Shown one piece after another: positions 43,290 through 52,021 of a stretch of DNA of 64,000 nt (position 1 is its first letter; the number at the start of each line of letters is the position of its first letter). Position numbers and translations under genes: made by a program. Origin of the DNA: DASYDU01 sp050248495 (lineage in GTDB: Bacteria > Planctomycetota > Planctomycetia > Pirellulales > Lacipirellulaceae); NCBI GenBank assembly GCA_050248495.1, contig JBFWSG010000024.1, forward strand, positions 1 through 64,000, given 5' to 3'. Under the pieces are notes generated by a model. The model saw only the letters and a list, made by a program, of their open reading frames with translations. It was not told where the DNA came from and ran no database searches.

Positions 43290-43299
43290 GGCGTATAAT
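43272..43299 (+). promoter_or_regulatory. Possible promoter of the HEAT-repeat gene
   Basis: A perfect TATAAT (43294-43299) is preceded after 16 bp by TTGGGT (43272-43277), a weak -35. The elements overlap the 5' end of the divergent moaB. The TTAGC-type repeat at 43310-43337 and the ATG at 43362 follow. Confidence 0.35.
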
Positions 43300-43309
43300 A
43301 AAGGGACCG

Positions 43310-43337
43310 GTTAGCTATTAGCCGTCAGCTATTAGCC
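43310..43337. repeat. TTAGCTATTAGC repeat, single array
   Basis: GTTAGCTATTAGCCGTCAGCTATTAGCC: two units of the array found inverted at 33198-33309. It sits in the 5' leader of the HEAT-repeat gene, between the possible promoter and the ATG. Confidence 0.65.
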
Positions 43338-43361
43338 AGAGGTCCAGAATAGCGTATTTCC

Positions 43362-44570
43362 ATGCGTGTCGCATCTGCCGCCATCGTGTCGCTCGTCGTC
43401 GCCGGCGTGGTAACTGCGCCTGCGTCTGCCGACCTGATTGAGCTCAAGAATGGCGGCAAGCTGTACGGCAACATCACCAATGCTGGCGACCGCGCTGCCG
43501 CCAACCATGAGATTGCCACCGATAGCGGCGGCAAGATTTCGATTCCCCGCGACCAGGTCTCGCGGATCGTGCCGCTCACCGAGGCCCAGGAAGAATATCA
43601 GCGCCGCGCCCGCGTCGTAGCCGACACGGCCGACGCGCATTGGCAGCTCGCCGATTGGTGCCGCCAGCAGAAGCTGGTGCTCGAATATCGCGACGAGCTG
43701 GCCCGCGTGCTGGAGCTCGATCCCAACCACGAACGCGCCCACCTGGCGCTGGGCCACAAAAAGCACGGCGGCGGCTGGAGCTCGCGGGACGAGGTGATGG
43801 CCGCCCGCGGCCTCATCTGGTACGACGGCAAATACTACAGCCAGCAGCACATCGAGCTCTTGGAACAAGCCAAGGCCGTCAAGAAGACCGACGCCGATTG
43901 GCGAAATCAATTGGAGCGTTGGCGGCGCTGGCTCACCGGCCGTCGCAAAGATCGCTCGGACGAAGCGCTCCGCGAGATTCGCGCCCTGAAGAATCCGGCG
44001 GCGGCTCCGGCGCTCGTCGCACTGCTGGACGAAGAACAGGACCCCGAAGTTCGCCGGCTCTTGATCGACGTGGCCGCGCCGATGGAGACGCCGGAGGTGG
44101 TCGAAAAGCTGGTGCAGATGTCGCTGCAAGATCCGGACGATGATCTCCGCTACGCCGCGCTACAGGACTTGATCGCCACCGGCCGACCCGGCTTGATCGG
44201 CCCTTACGTCCACGTGCTGCGCAGCAACGACAACGTGCTCGTGAATCGCGCCGCCGAAGCGCTCGGCCAGATCGGTAACCGCGACGCGATCGGCCCGCTG
44301 ATCAACGCCGTCGTGACCAGGCACAAGACAAAAATTGCTGGCGGCAACCCGAACCAGCACGCGTACACTTTCACACCGTCGGGCGGCACGGCGATGAATT
44401 TCGGCAGCGCACCGCCGAAGGACATCGTCCAGGAAGTCGAGAATCCGGCCGTGCTCGCCGCCCTCTCCAAACTCGCCGGCGCCAATTTCGGCTTCGACAA
44501 AGCGGCCTGGCACAACTGGCTGACTTCCGACGCCAAGGCTCACCCTGTCAATATCCGGCGCGATCCGTGA
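43362..44570 (+). CDS. Exported HEAT-repeat protein
   Basis: The 402-residue protein has a signal peptide (VASAAIVSLVVAGVVTAPASA). A short beta domain follows (LIELKNGGKLYGNITNA; KISIPRDQVSRIVP), like an SH3-type or Planctomycete N-terminal domain. A tetratricopeptide-like stretch (AHWQLADWCRQQKL; VLELDPNHERAHLALGH) comes next, then HEAT repeats (NPAAAPALVALLDEEQDPEVRRLL and further copies). It is likely a periplasmic scaffold. It converges with the membrane protein gene at 44577, 6 bp away. Confidence 0.82.
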   Translation: MRVASAAIVSLVVAGVVTAPASADLIELKNGGKLYGNITNAGDRAAANHEIATDSGGKISIPRDQVSRIVPLTEAQEEYQRRARVVADTADAHWQLADWCRQQKLVLEYRDELARVLELDPNHERAHLALGHKKHGGGWSSRDEVMAARGLIWYDGKYYSQQHIELLEQAKAVKKTDADWRNQLERWRRWLTGRRKDRSDEALREIRALKNPAAAPALVALLDEEQDPEVRRLLIDVAAPMETPEVVEKLVQMSLQDPDDDLRYAALQDLIATGRPGLIGPYVHVLRSNDNVLVNRAAEALGQIGNRDAIGPLINAVVTRHKTKIAGGNPNQHAYTFTPSGGTAMNFGSAPPKDIVQEVENPAVLAALSKLAGANFGFDKAAWHNWLTSDAKAHPVNIRRDP

Positions 44571-44576
44571 CGCCAG

Positions 44577-45896
44577 CTATTTCACCACCGTCGTCGCCAC
44601 GCGGTCTTCGAGGTTGGGCCTGAACACGGTCAAGAGCAGCAGCGGCAGATACCAGGCCAGCGCCACGCCGCCTCCCGAATGGGCATGCCAGAACTGTGTG
44701 CCGAGCATCAGCGCCGCCGAGCAGCTCATCAGCGTGGCCAAATTCTTCTGCGGCGGCCAGATCACGAAGCTGAAGCTCAGACCGATGAACGCCGCGATGA
44801 TCGGATAGCGGTACACGGTGTTCCAGAACTGCCAGGCCCCGCGCAAGTTCTCTGCCACGGGAAATTGCAGCCCGAACATCTGCTTGACGCTGGCCAGGAA
44901 CATCGGCATGTCGCTCGACGTCAACGCCAGCGTCACGACCAGCACCGCCACCATGGCCGCAAAGCCCAGCAGAAATCGCAGCACCCCCTTCTGCCAATAG
45001 AAGCTCAGCCAGAGCGGCAGCAGATAAAGGGGGTAGTAAATCGTCCCGAAGGCGAGGCCCAACATCGCCCCGGCAAAGAACGGGCGGCGATAGAGCAACA
45101 CTGCCCATACCAATAAGGCCGCCGGCAAGGCATGCGTCACCGCGCCGGTCCACATCGCCGTGTACGGCAACAAGAGATACAGTGTCGCCGCCGCGATCCC
45201 CGCGCGGATGTTGTCGAAGTGCCGAAGACCGATCAGCATCATCCCCAGCACGATCAAGAGCTGCGCCAGAATCGCCATCACCTGGGCCGTGATCACATTG
45301 CCCCGGCTGACCGAGAACAGCGGCACACCAGGCACCCGCTGCACGTCCTCAGCCTCCTTGCCCAACAGCGACTGCGTCGAAATGTGGGGCAGCAAATAGA
45401 TCAGCGGGAAGCCTGGTCCGTGCGTCCGCAGCGTGTCGAGCTCGTCGGCCGAGGCCTCGCGATTTTGCAGCTGCTCGGCTCGCTGCGAGCCCACGAGGTC
45501 GGATTCGTACGGCTTGCCCGTGATCACGTTCCCCATCAGGAACACAAACAACGAAATGCCGAGAAACGTAAGCCCGCCGACCGACAAGTTCGGCTCCAAC
45601 AGCGGTCGCCGCACCATCGCCGCATCCAGGAGCAAGCGCAACAGCAGGCAGCCGTTCACCGCAAACAGCCAGATGTAGCCGATGTGCTCGACCGTCTTGC
45701 CGCGTTCGGAATGGTGGTCCATGCCCCATTGCACCAAGAGCAATCCCGGCGCGAGCAGCATCAAAATCACGAGGTCCAGATTCCGCACGCTCCAGAAGCG
45801 GCTGAACTTGAAGTACAGCGCGATCGTGAGTAGTGCCGAGAGATACGCCCAGGTCGTCGGCGCCACTTGCTCGTACTTGAAGAGGATTTCGCTCAT
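44577..45896 (-). CDS. Polytopic membrane protein of unknown function
   Basis: The 439-residue protein has about eleven hydrophobic helices, with a long loop after helix 4 (ESDLVGSQRAEQLQNREASADELDTLRTHGP). The pattern resembles polytopic glycosyltransferase-C-like proteins, but no catalytic DE motif is obvious in the first loop. The loop VNGCLLLRLLLDAAMVRRPLL is typical of this group in planctomycetes. It probably follows the BRCT-MerR-TPR gene in one transcript (21-bp gap). Function not inferable. Confidence 0.7.
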   Translation of the reverse strand: MSEILFKYEQVAPTTWAYLSALLTIALYFKFSRFWSVRNLDLVILMLLAPGLLLVQWGMDHHSERGKTVEHIGYIWLFAVNGCLLLRLLLDAAMVRRPLLEPNLSVGGLTFLGISLFVFLMGNVITGKPYESDLVGSQRAEQLQNREASADELDTLRTHGPGFPLIYLLPHISTQSLLGKEAEDVQRVPGVPLFSVSRGNVITAQVMAILAQLLIVLGMMLIGLRHFDNIRAGIAAATLYLLLPYTAMWTGAVTHALPAALLVWAVLLYRRPFFAGAMLGLAFGTIYYPLYLLPLWLSFYWQKGVLRFLLGFAAMVAVLVVTLALTSSDMPMFLASVKQMFGLQFPVAENLRGAWQFWNTVYRYPIIAAFIGLSFSFVIWPPQKNLATLMSCSAALMLGTQFWHAHSGGGVALAWYLPLLLLTVFRPNLEDRVATTVVK

Positions 45897-45917
45897 GCAG
45901 CGCCAGCGGTCCGGAAA

Positions 45918-47132
45918 TCAGGAAGTGACACCCATGCCCGCGCGATCCAATGCTTCTTCGGCCCAGGGGCTGGCCGGCGCAAGGTCCAAGAACTGACGCC
46001 AATGATGGGACGCCGCGGCCGTCTGGTTCTGGGAATCGAGCAGCCGGGCCAAATGGAAATGGGCGTCCGCAAAATCGGGATGATACGCGAGCGCCCCGCG
46101 AAACGCCGCCTCGGCGAGCGACGATTCTCCCTGTTCCACGAGCAAGCAGCCCAGATTCGCCCGGGCTTCGACGAAGTTTTCATCCAATTCGATCGCCGCG
46201 TAATACCGCTCGCGGGCCGCCGCCAGGTCGCCGCTGCGATAGAGCAGCTCCGCCAGCGAGAAATGATCGTCGGCGCTGAAATCGCCCGACATCAGGATCG
46301 AGCGATAAACTTCGATCGCCCGCTCCGTCTCGCCGCTTTGCTCGAAGTCGTCGGCCAACGAGCGCAGATCGTCCGTCGCCCTGTCGTCCAGTTCGGCAGT
46401 ATGGCGTTCGCGTGGGGCCGGCGCAAAGGGAATGGTCACTGCGTCGGCAGCGTCTTCGGCCGCGTCCCGCGGCGCGTCAAAGTCCAACAGCAGCTGCCCG
46501 CTCGGCTCGGTGAGCTGCCCGCCGCGGCGGATGTAGAGTCTTCGCCCGACGACGACTACCGCCTGATCCGCCAGCGGCAACGGTTCACTCTGCGATCGCG
46601 CGAGCTCGTTCAGCTTGCGATCGATCTGCGAGAGCGTGCAACCGGCGGCGACCAGCTCTGCGAGCCGCTGGGCAATCCGCACCTGCTCAAACGAGAAATA
46701 GGCTAGCCGGCCGACCATCCGCTCTGCCGCCAGATGGCCCTGGCGATGCCAGTGCCTCACGGCCCGCGGCGTTACGCCGACCAGTTCGGCCAGCATGGCG
46801 GGCGTGTAATAGCGCTGCACGTCGGGCTCGACGTCAACCAGCCCCAGTTGCGACCAGAACTCGGACTCGCTGACCAGCTCGAGCCGTCCTTCCTGCCAGG
46901 CCAGTCGCGCCGCATCGTCCAATTCCGTCTGCACGCGCGCTAACGCCCTGCCGTCGCGCGAGTCATCGCCGACCACGACCAGGTCCGTATCCGCGGCGAT
47001 CGCCGGAGCAATTGTCCCGCCATGTCGGCGTACGATCTCTTCCACCTGTCGGTGTGACATGCCGCCAAACCGACCCACCAGTGCCACGCGGCGTCCGTCG
47101 AGCAGTCGTTCGTGTTGTTCGCTTGATTCCAC
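45918..47132 (-). CDS. BRCT-MerR-TPR fusion protein
   Basis: The 404-residue protein begins with a BRCT-like domain (LLDGRRVALVGRFGGMSHRQVEEIV; GGTIAPAIAADTDLVVVGDD). A MerR-type HTH follows (YYTPAMLAELVGVTPRAVRHW; AYFSFEQVRIAQRLAEL), then TPR-like repeats (GETERAIEVYRSILMSGD; FSLAELLYRSGDLAAARERYY; EARANLGCLLVEQGES). The combination is unusual. The start is placed at GTG 47132, where the BRCT begins; the frame is open to 47336 with non-conserved, arginine-rich sequence. It may sense or bind DNA damage or protein partners (inference). It is followed by the membrane protein gene at 44577. Confidence 0.72.
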   Translation of the reverse strand: MESSEQHERLLDGRRVALVGRFGGMSHRQVEEIVRRHGGTIAPAIAADTDLVVVGDDSRDGRALARVQTELDDAARLAWQEGRLELVSESEFWSQLGLVDVEPDVQRYYTPAMLAELVGVTPRAVRHWHRQGHLAAERMVGRLAYFSFEQVRIAQRLAELVAAGCTLSQIDRKLNELARSQSEPLPLADQAVVVVGRRLYIRRGGQLTEPSGQLLLDFDAPRDAAEDAADAVTIPFAPAPRERHTAELDDRATDDLRSLADDFEQSGETERAIEVYRSILMSGDFSADDHFSLAELLYRSGDLAAARERYYAAIELDENFVEARANLGCLLVEQGESSLAEAAFRGALAYHPDFADAHFHLARLLDSQNQTAAASHHWRQFLDLAPASPWAEEALDRAGMGVTS

Positions 47133-47318
47133 GCCGACGCTTTCACCTTGTCCATGCGTGCCGCGGCGATACCTCCTCCGCTGCGTCGGCAAGTCGCTCC
47201 AAAAGAACTTCTGGCCGAGCGCCGGCCGCCGAGAGCCGCCTGATCCCGAATGGCCAGCACCTAGTCTCACCGCCTGATAGCAGGCTGTCAACGAGGCCAA
47301 ACCAGCCGCCCGCAAGCC

Positions 47319-47359
47319 AAAAAACAAGGCGTGCACGGCTCTTGCCGCACACGCCTTGT
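47319..47359 (-). terminator. Rho-independent terminator of the YTV-like gene
   Basis: On the minus strand, ACAAGGCGTG and CACGCCTTGT form a 10-bp stem followed by T6. It lies 40 bp past the stop of the YTV-like gene at 47400, within the arginine-rich leader frame of the next gene, which supports that gene's later start at 47132. Confidence 0.85.
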
Positions 47360-47399
47360 TCCGTTGATTTCGACTGGTAATCCGATCCGAGCCTTCCGC

Positions 47400-48560
47400 C
47401 TAGCCTTCGCACGGATCGACCGGCACCTTGAGCACCACGGTCTTCGGCACGCGATAGGTGTATGTCACCGGCACCTGCTTCGCCACGACGCGCGGCACCT
47501 GCACCGTTTCCTTGCGGCACTCGATCCGGCAGACCTTCACCTCATATGGCTCGACCCGCTCTTCGCGGACGAACTTGCAGGTCGTCACCGGGATCTGCCG
47601 CACGCGCTCCTCCGTGACGTATTTGCAGACCTGCACCGGCACTTGCCGCTCGACCCGCTCCACGACCTGGCGGCAGGTTGTCACTGGCACTTTGCGGACT
47701 TGTTCTTCGGCAACCATCTTGCAGACCTGCACGGGCACCTGGCGGACCTGTTCCTCGGCCACCATCTTGCACACTTGCACCGGCACGCACTCGGCCACCT
47801 GTTCCGGCACCATTGACGTCTGCGGCACTTGGACCGCCACCACGTTCGGCTTCCACACGCGGTTCACCACCTGGCGGGCCGGCGTTTCGGTCTGCTGCCA
47901 GGCCAGGCCGCCGCGCGTCGTCGTCACGGCGCCCGTCACCGGATCGCACGTCTGCACGGCCGGTTGCCACGCAAGCCGCGGCCAGCTGCGGCTGCCCGGC
48001 ACACAAGACACGACGTCCTGGAAGCAGCCTTGATCTTGGTATTGCGTGGCGAAAGTCGTCACCGGCCGCATCACGGTCCGGTATTGCGTCTGCTGCACGG
48101 TCTCGGTCACAGGCCGCTGTACCACATAGCGCTCTTCGCGCATCACGGTCTCGGTCACCGGTCGCTGTACGACATAGCGCTCTTCGCGCTCGGAAGTTTC
48201 CTGCACGTTCCGCACGACGTTGTAGCTCGCGTCGCGCATTACGGTCTCATACACGGGCCGCTGCACGGTGTAGCGCTCTTCGCGCACCGAGGTCTCGGTC
48301 ACCGGCTTGAGCACGGTAAAGCGCCGCTCGCGGTGCTGAGTTTCCCACACCGGAACCTGCCGCGTCACCTCGACGTTGTCCATCACCGTCTCGCATTCCT
48401 GGCGATACGCGGTGACTTGCCGCTCCTCGTACACCGTCTGGCAGACGAGCTTGTAAACGTCGCCGCACGTGGCGCACTGGGCGCTCGCGCGATTCCCGGC
48501 AACGCCGGCCGCCGCCAGCGCAGCGACAGCCACGAACAACAAGCGAAGAGAAGTTTTCAT
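47400..48560 (-). CDS. YTV-type cysteine-rich wall protein
   Basis: The 386-residue exported protein has a signal peptide (LRLLFVAVAALAAAGVAGN). Long runs of tyrosine, threonine and valine repeats follow (REERYVVQRPVTETV; VCQTVYEERQVTAYRQECET), with paired cysteines (VQVCKMVAEEQVRQVP; VPVTTCRQVVERVERQVP). This is the planctomycete YTV pattern, associated with the proteinaceous cell wall and possible disulfide cross-links. The ATG at 48560 is clear. Its repeats make the reverse strand full of spurious long frames. A strong terminator follows. Confidence 0.85.
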   Translation of the reverse strand: MKTSLRLLFVAVAALAAAGVAGNRASAQCATCGDVYKLVCQTVYEERQVTAYRQECETVMDNVEVTRQVPVWETQHRERRFTVLKPVTETSVREERYTVQRPVYETVMRDASYNVVRNVQETSEREERYVVQRPVTETVMREERYVVQRPVTETVQQTQYRTVMRPVTTFATQYQDQGCFQDVVSCVPGSRSWPRLAWQPAVQTCDPVTGAVTTTRGGLAWQQTETPARQVVNRVWKPNVVAVQVPQTSMVPEQVAECVPVQVCKMVAEEQVRQVPVQVCKMVAEEQVRKVPVTTCRQVVERVERQVPVQVCKYVTEERVRQIPVTTCKFVREERVEPYEVKVCRIECRKETVQVPRVVAKQVPVTYTYRVPKTVVLKVPVDPCEG

Positions 48561-48921
48561 GTTGACCCGGACCCGTTGGCTAGTGAGGGAGTATCTGCAC
48601 TGTCTTCGCTGCGACGACCTAGTGAACCCAGCCGCAGCGATAGTGCCTCAATTGGAGTTTGTGATGCAAAACGCCTGGCGGCAAATGACTGCAAAGTGCT
48701 GCTTCACTGCTGTCAGCAGTTCAAGTGCTCATGCGGCAACACCTTAAGCGGCCTCAAAAAAATTCAAGTCCACTGAATTGTCCGCCGACACGTTGCAGGA
48801 AAGCAACGGGCGTGGCCGGAACGCCACAGGTTTTTCGCATCCAAACACCCGCGCAATCCGCACAATCGCTACAAACGGCCAACGGGGTTCCGGATTGCTG
48901 TGATAAAGGCGGAGTAGGCGT
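48561..48921. other. Intergenic region between YTV-like gene and TA module
   Basis: This 360-bp space holds the leader of the YTV-like gene on the minus strand (its 5' part) and nothing recognisable otherwise. An A-rich tract (TCAAAAAAATTC) at about 48755 is the only visible feature. No open frame with a recognisable product was seen. Confidence 0.5.
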
Positions 48922-49234
48922 CTATTTCCGTACCCGACGCAGCCAATATCCGGGACGGCGCGCGCCGTGCGCGACTGACGCGATCACAACTTCGTCCGAC
49001 TCGATGACGAAATGGATCACGTAGTGGAATTTCGAGACGATTGCAAACCGCGCATCAAAATCGTCGGTTGCGTACTCGCTCTTTGCAAATCGATCCGGTG
49101 ATCTCTGTATTTGAGCGATCGTCTCATCCGTTGAATCGCCAAAATTCGCTGCCCAAACCTTCGCGCCGCTCATCGAACCAAGCCGACGCAGTGGCAATTT
49201 CATCCCACGCTGGCGACAGCAGACGCAGATTCAC
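48922..49234 (-). pseudogene. RelE/ParE-type toxin broken by a one-base insertion
   Basis: The true start is GTG 49234, overlapping the antitoxin stop as GTGA. It reads MNLRLLSPAWDEIATASAWF, then DERREGLGSEF, the standard RelE/ParE N-terminus, but then runs into a stop (FWRFNG). The rest of the fold (STDETIAQIQRSPDRF; VIASVAHGARRPGYWLRR) continues in another frame. Deleting one base of the TTTT run (AAAA at 49141-49144 on the plus strand) restores a full 103-residue protein. So the toxin is inactivated by +1 nt, or the base is a sequencing error. The shorter frame from 49203 lacks the first helices and is not the true gene. Confidence 0.85.
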
Positions 49235-49485
49235 GGCTCAGAGCTCTGCGCAGGCCGTGACAAACGATGTTCCATCATGTTGCGTACTTCTTCGATCGAA
49301 TAGCTGGCGATCTCACCGCGACGGTAGGCTGCAACCCGCGATCGCAACTCGTTGCCAAATTCGTCGGAGCTGATTTCTTCGCCCGGCAGTTCAAGACTCT
49401 GCAACAATTGAAAGGCTAGATCGGCACGATCGCTCGACGGCAACGCAAGTGCGGATTCGAAGAAGGCATCGTGGGTGGTGCTCAT
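49231..49485 (-). CDS. Addiction-module antitoxin (TIGR02574-like)
   Basis: The 84-residue protein has the pattern ALALPSSDRADLAFQLLQSL and a C-terminal RRGEIASYSIEEVRNMM. It matches the putative addiction-module component family, paired with RelE/ParE-like toxins. It is similar in form to the antitoxin at 51761. Its stop overlaps the toxin's GTG start by 4 bases. The antitoxin is intact although the toxin frame is broken. Confidence 0.78.
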   Translation of the reverse strand: MSTTHDAFFESALALPSSDRADLAFQLLQSLELPGEEISSDEFGNELRSRVAAYRRGEIASYSIEEVRNMMEHRLSRPAQSSEP

Positions 49486-49546
49486 AACGACTTCTATTCT
49501 ACCACGCGAAACTTCGGGTTTCCAAACGCCACTCCCTCCGGCCGCA

Positions 49547-50644
49547 TCAATGCGGTTTTGGCTGCAATTCCAATAGAACTTCCTTCGCCCGCGGCACGAT
49601 CGTTGGATGGAATCGCGCCTTCTCCAACTCGACTGGTTTCGCGGTGATGATTGCTTGGAGCACTTCGACCACGGGCGCGAAATCGGCGTCCGGCTGTTCG
49701 CGGTGTAGCTTTTCCACTTTCTCCAGCGCGTTGGTGACGATCAACGAACGCTTGTAGAACTGGGCGGCATCGTTCGGCTCTTCGCGGACGCTCGACATCT
49801 CCGCCGGGTCGAGCATTTCGGCCAGCGTCGGGATCGCCGCCGCATTGCCATGCTGCGCGAGCGCGAGCGCGGCGTTGTACCGCGTGTCGGCGTGCGGATC
49901 GACGACCATTTTCTCCAGCTGCACGAGTGCCGTGGGCGTGCCGATTTGACCTAGCGCGTAGGCTGTCTCCGAACGCACCAGCGGATTCTCGTCGGTCGAG
50001 AGCTCGTAGAGCGTCGGCTCTAGACTTGAATCCATTAGCGCCCGCGGAGGATCGAGCTGCGACAGATTGTACGCCCGCACGGCAATCGCCTGGAGCGCAC
50101 CGCGCCGCACGAGTGCTTCTTGTGGATCGCGGTCCGCCTTCGCGGCCTTGAGCAGCGACTCGGTCCCGGCGTCGACTTCAAACTCGCCGAGCGCCCGTGC
50201 CAAAAAGTACCGCAGCATGACGGACTGTTCGTCCATCTTCTGGCCGCCCTCGGCCGCGTCGACTTCGCGATCCAAGATCGCCGCTAACTGATCGGCCGCC
50301 TTCTGGTCGTGTCGAAACTCCTTGAACCGCTCGTTCCGTAACAGGTCGGCCAACTCGCTGGCCCGCTGCCACCGCGCGACGCTCGAAGTTTCCAGGCCGG
50401 CGATCAAATCCTCCGGCTGCATCGTCGTTCGCCGCACCAGCCAGGTGACGCCGATCCACACACCCACGACCAGCAGCACGATGATCGCCGGCACGACGAA
50501 CAGCTGAATGATGAACCGCGCCGAGGGAGGCTCGACCGGCGGCAGCATGTCGTCGCCGCTGGCGGCCGGGCGGTTCGGCGGGGCAGGATACGGTTCGTGG
50601 GCGCCAAAGGCGGGGGGGACGTCGGGGCGGGGCGTGTCGGACAT
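49547..50644 (-). CDS. Membrane-anchored HEAT-repeat protein
   Basis: The 365-residue protein has a proline-rich cytoplasmic tail (PDVPPAFGAHEPYPAPPNRP), one membrane helix at about 45-70 (FIIQLFVVPAIIVLLVVGVW) and a long extracytoplasmic or cytoplasmic region of HEAT-type helices (VRSETAYALGQIGTPTALVQ; DTRYNAALALAQHGNAAA). The ATG at 50644 begins MSDTPRPDVPP; frame is open 20 codons upstream. The function is unknown; HEAT-repeat proteins typically bind other proteins. It is divergent from lplA. Confidence 0.78.
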   Translation of the reverse strand: MSDTPRPDVPPAFGAHEPYPAPPNRPAASGDDMLPPVEPPSARFIIQLFVVPAIIVLLVVGVWIGVTWLVRRTTMQPEDLIAGLETSSVARWQRASELADLLRNERFKEFRHDQKAADQLAAILDREVDAAEGGQKMDEQSVMLRYFLARALGEFEVDAGTESLLKAAKADRDPQEALVRRGALQAIAVRAYNLSQLDPPRALMDSSLEPTLYELSTDENPLVRSETAYALGQIGTPTALVQLEKMVVDPHADTRYNAALALAQHGNAAAIPTLAEMLDPAEMSSVREEPNDAAQFYKRSLIVTNALEKVEKLHREQPDADFAPVVEVLQAIITAKPVELEKARFHPTIVPRAKEVLLELQPKPH

Positions 50645-50796
50645 TGCTACCTGTGCGAGGCGTCGGGAGGCGTCTCCGACGCCGATGGAACTCTGGCAAA
50701 CCATTCAGTGTCCCGCACTCGCCGCCCTGCCGTCAACCGCGGGCAATTCCGCCGCTCGCCTTGCACACTCGCCGCGAATTGTGCGAGAACCACGCC

Positions 50797-51534
50797 ATGC
50801 AACGCCTCCTCCTGACCCTCGGCACCCCGGCCGAAAACATCGCCCTCGACGAGGCCCTCCTCGACGAAGCGGATGCCTCCGGACCCGATGCCGAGTACCT
50901 CCGCATCTGGGAATCACCGACGCCGCTGGTGGTGCTGGGCCGGTCGTCGCGGGCCGCTGATGAAGTGGACCTCGATGCCTGCCGCACTCGCGGCACCGAG
51001 GTGCTCCGCCGTGCGAGCGGCGGCGCCGCGATCGTCGCCGGCCCTGGCTGCCTGATGTACGCCGTCGTGCTGAGCTACGAGCGCCGCCCCGAGGCCCGCG
51101 GCATCCACCCATCGCACGACTACGTCCTCGAGCGGATCGCCTCCGCGCTGCGCAAGCATGCGTCCACGGTCGCCAAGGCGGGCACGAGCGACCTTGTGCT
51201 CCTGCCCGAAGATTCGCAGAAACTGCCCCGCAAATTCTCCGGCAACAGCCTCCGCGTGAAGCGGACCCACTTCCTCTATCACGGCACGCTGCTCTACGAC
51301 TTCGACCTTGCACTGATCGCCGCGTGTCTCCGCACGGCCCCGCGGCAACCCGAGTATCGGCAAGAGCGCGACCACGCCAACTTCGTCACCAATCTGCCGC
51401 TAGCAAAATCAACGCTCATCACCGCGCTCGACACCGCCTGGCCGACGACGGGTGAACTTAGCGCTTGGCCCAAGTCGCGCGTCTCCGAAGTGGTGCGCGA
51501 ACGGTATCAAAGCGACGACTGGCGGATTGCTTAG
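50797..51534 (+). CDS. Lipoate-protein ligase A-like
   Basis: The 245-residue protein belongs to the LplA/LipM (BPL_LplA_LipB) fold. It has the RRxSGGGxV-like motif RRASGGAAIV (71-80), and the lysine motif KFSGNSLR (K146, G149, N150), which binds the lipoyl-AMP intermediate. It attaches lipoate or octanoate to E2/GcvH proteins. The second Gly of GGG is Ala and the usual downstream H is absent (AIVAGPGCLMYAV), so the enzyme may be an octanoyl- or biotinyl-type relative. The ATG at 50797 starts the fold. No other lipoate gene is near. Confidence 0.8.
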   Translation: MQRLLLTLGTPAENIALDEALLDEADASGPDAEYLRIWESPTPLVVLGRSSRAADEVDLDACRTRGTEVLRRASGGAAIVAGPGCLMYAVVLSYERRPEARGIHPSHDYVLERIASALRKHASTVAKAGTSDLVLLPEDSQKLPRKFSGNSLRVKRTHFLYHGTLLYDFDLALIAACLRTAPRQPEYRQERDHANFVTNLPLAKSTLITALDTAWPTTGELSAWPKSRVSEVVRERYQSDDWRIA

Positions 51535-51760
51535 AGCGCCAACGGATGCGGGATTTTGCTGCCGGCTCGCACAACAGCGTCGCTACCTGAAAATCGCAAA
51601 TTGCCGCTAGATTGCGTGTTTCGACGGCGGATTCCTGGACGGCCCGAACGATTGTCGTCTAACAACCGGCAAATTGGCCCAGTGGATGTCGAAGAGATAT
51701 GATGGGATTGTCCGAGATTGTCACACTCGAAGTATTTTCTGATCGGCTGGAGGTCTGGTG

Positions 51761-52021
51761 ATGAGCGTGCGTGAACAAATTCTGCAAGATGCCTTGGCCC
51801 TCTCGGTGGAGGATCGGACGTTTGTCGCGGAGCAGCTCGAGCGGAGTCTGGATCACGGGCAGTTTGCGTCGCCGGAGATCGCGGCGGCCTGGACGGCGGA
51901 AATCGATCGGCGGATCGCGGCGTATGAGCGTGGCGAGTTGCAAGCGGCAGATGCCGAATTGTCCGTCGAGCGGATGCGCGCGTTTCTTGCCGATCATCGG
52001 ACGCGCAAAGTGAATTCGTGA
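51761..52021 (+). CDS. Addiction-module antitoxin (TIGR02574-like)
   Basis: The 86-residue protein begins MSVREQILQDALALSVEDR and has FVAEQLERSL and RRIAAYERGELQAADAEL. It is the same family as the antitoxin at 49231. A GGAGG ribosome-binding site precedes ATG 51761; a GTG in frame at 51758 is not needed. The stop overlaps the toxin start as GTGA (52018-52021). Confidence 0.82.
   Translation: MSVREQILQDALALSVEDRTFVAEQLERSLDHGQFASPEIAAAWTAEIDRRIAAYERGELQAADAELSVERMRAFLADHRTRKVNS

Noticed and set aside
48922..49203. 93-residue toxin starting at ATG 49203
   Set aside because: It begins in the wrong frame for the conserved N-terminus. The GTG at 49234 overlapping the antitoxin stop gives the true start, with a frameshift at 49141-49144.
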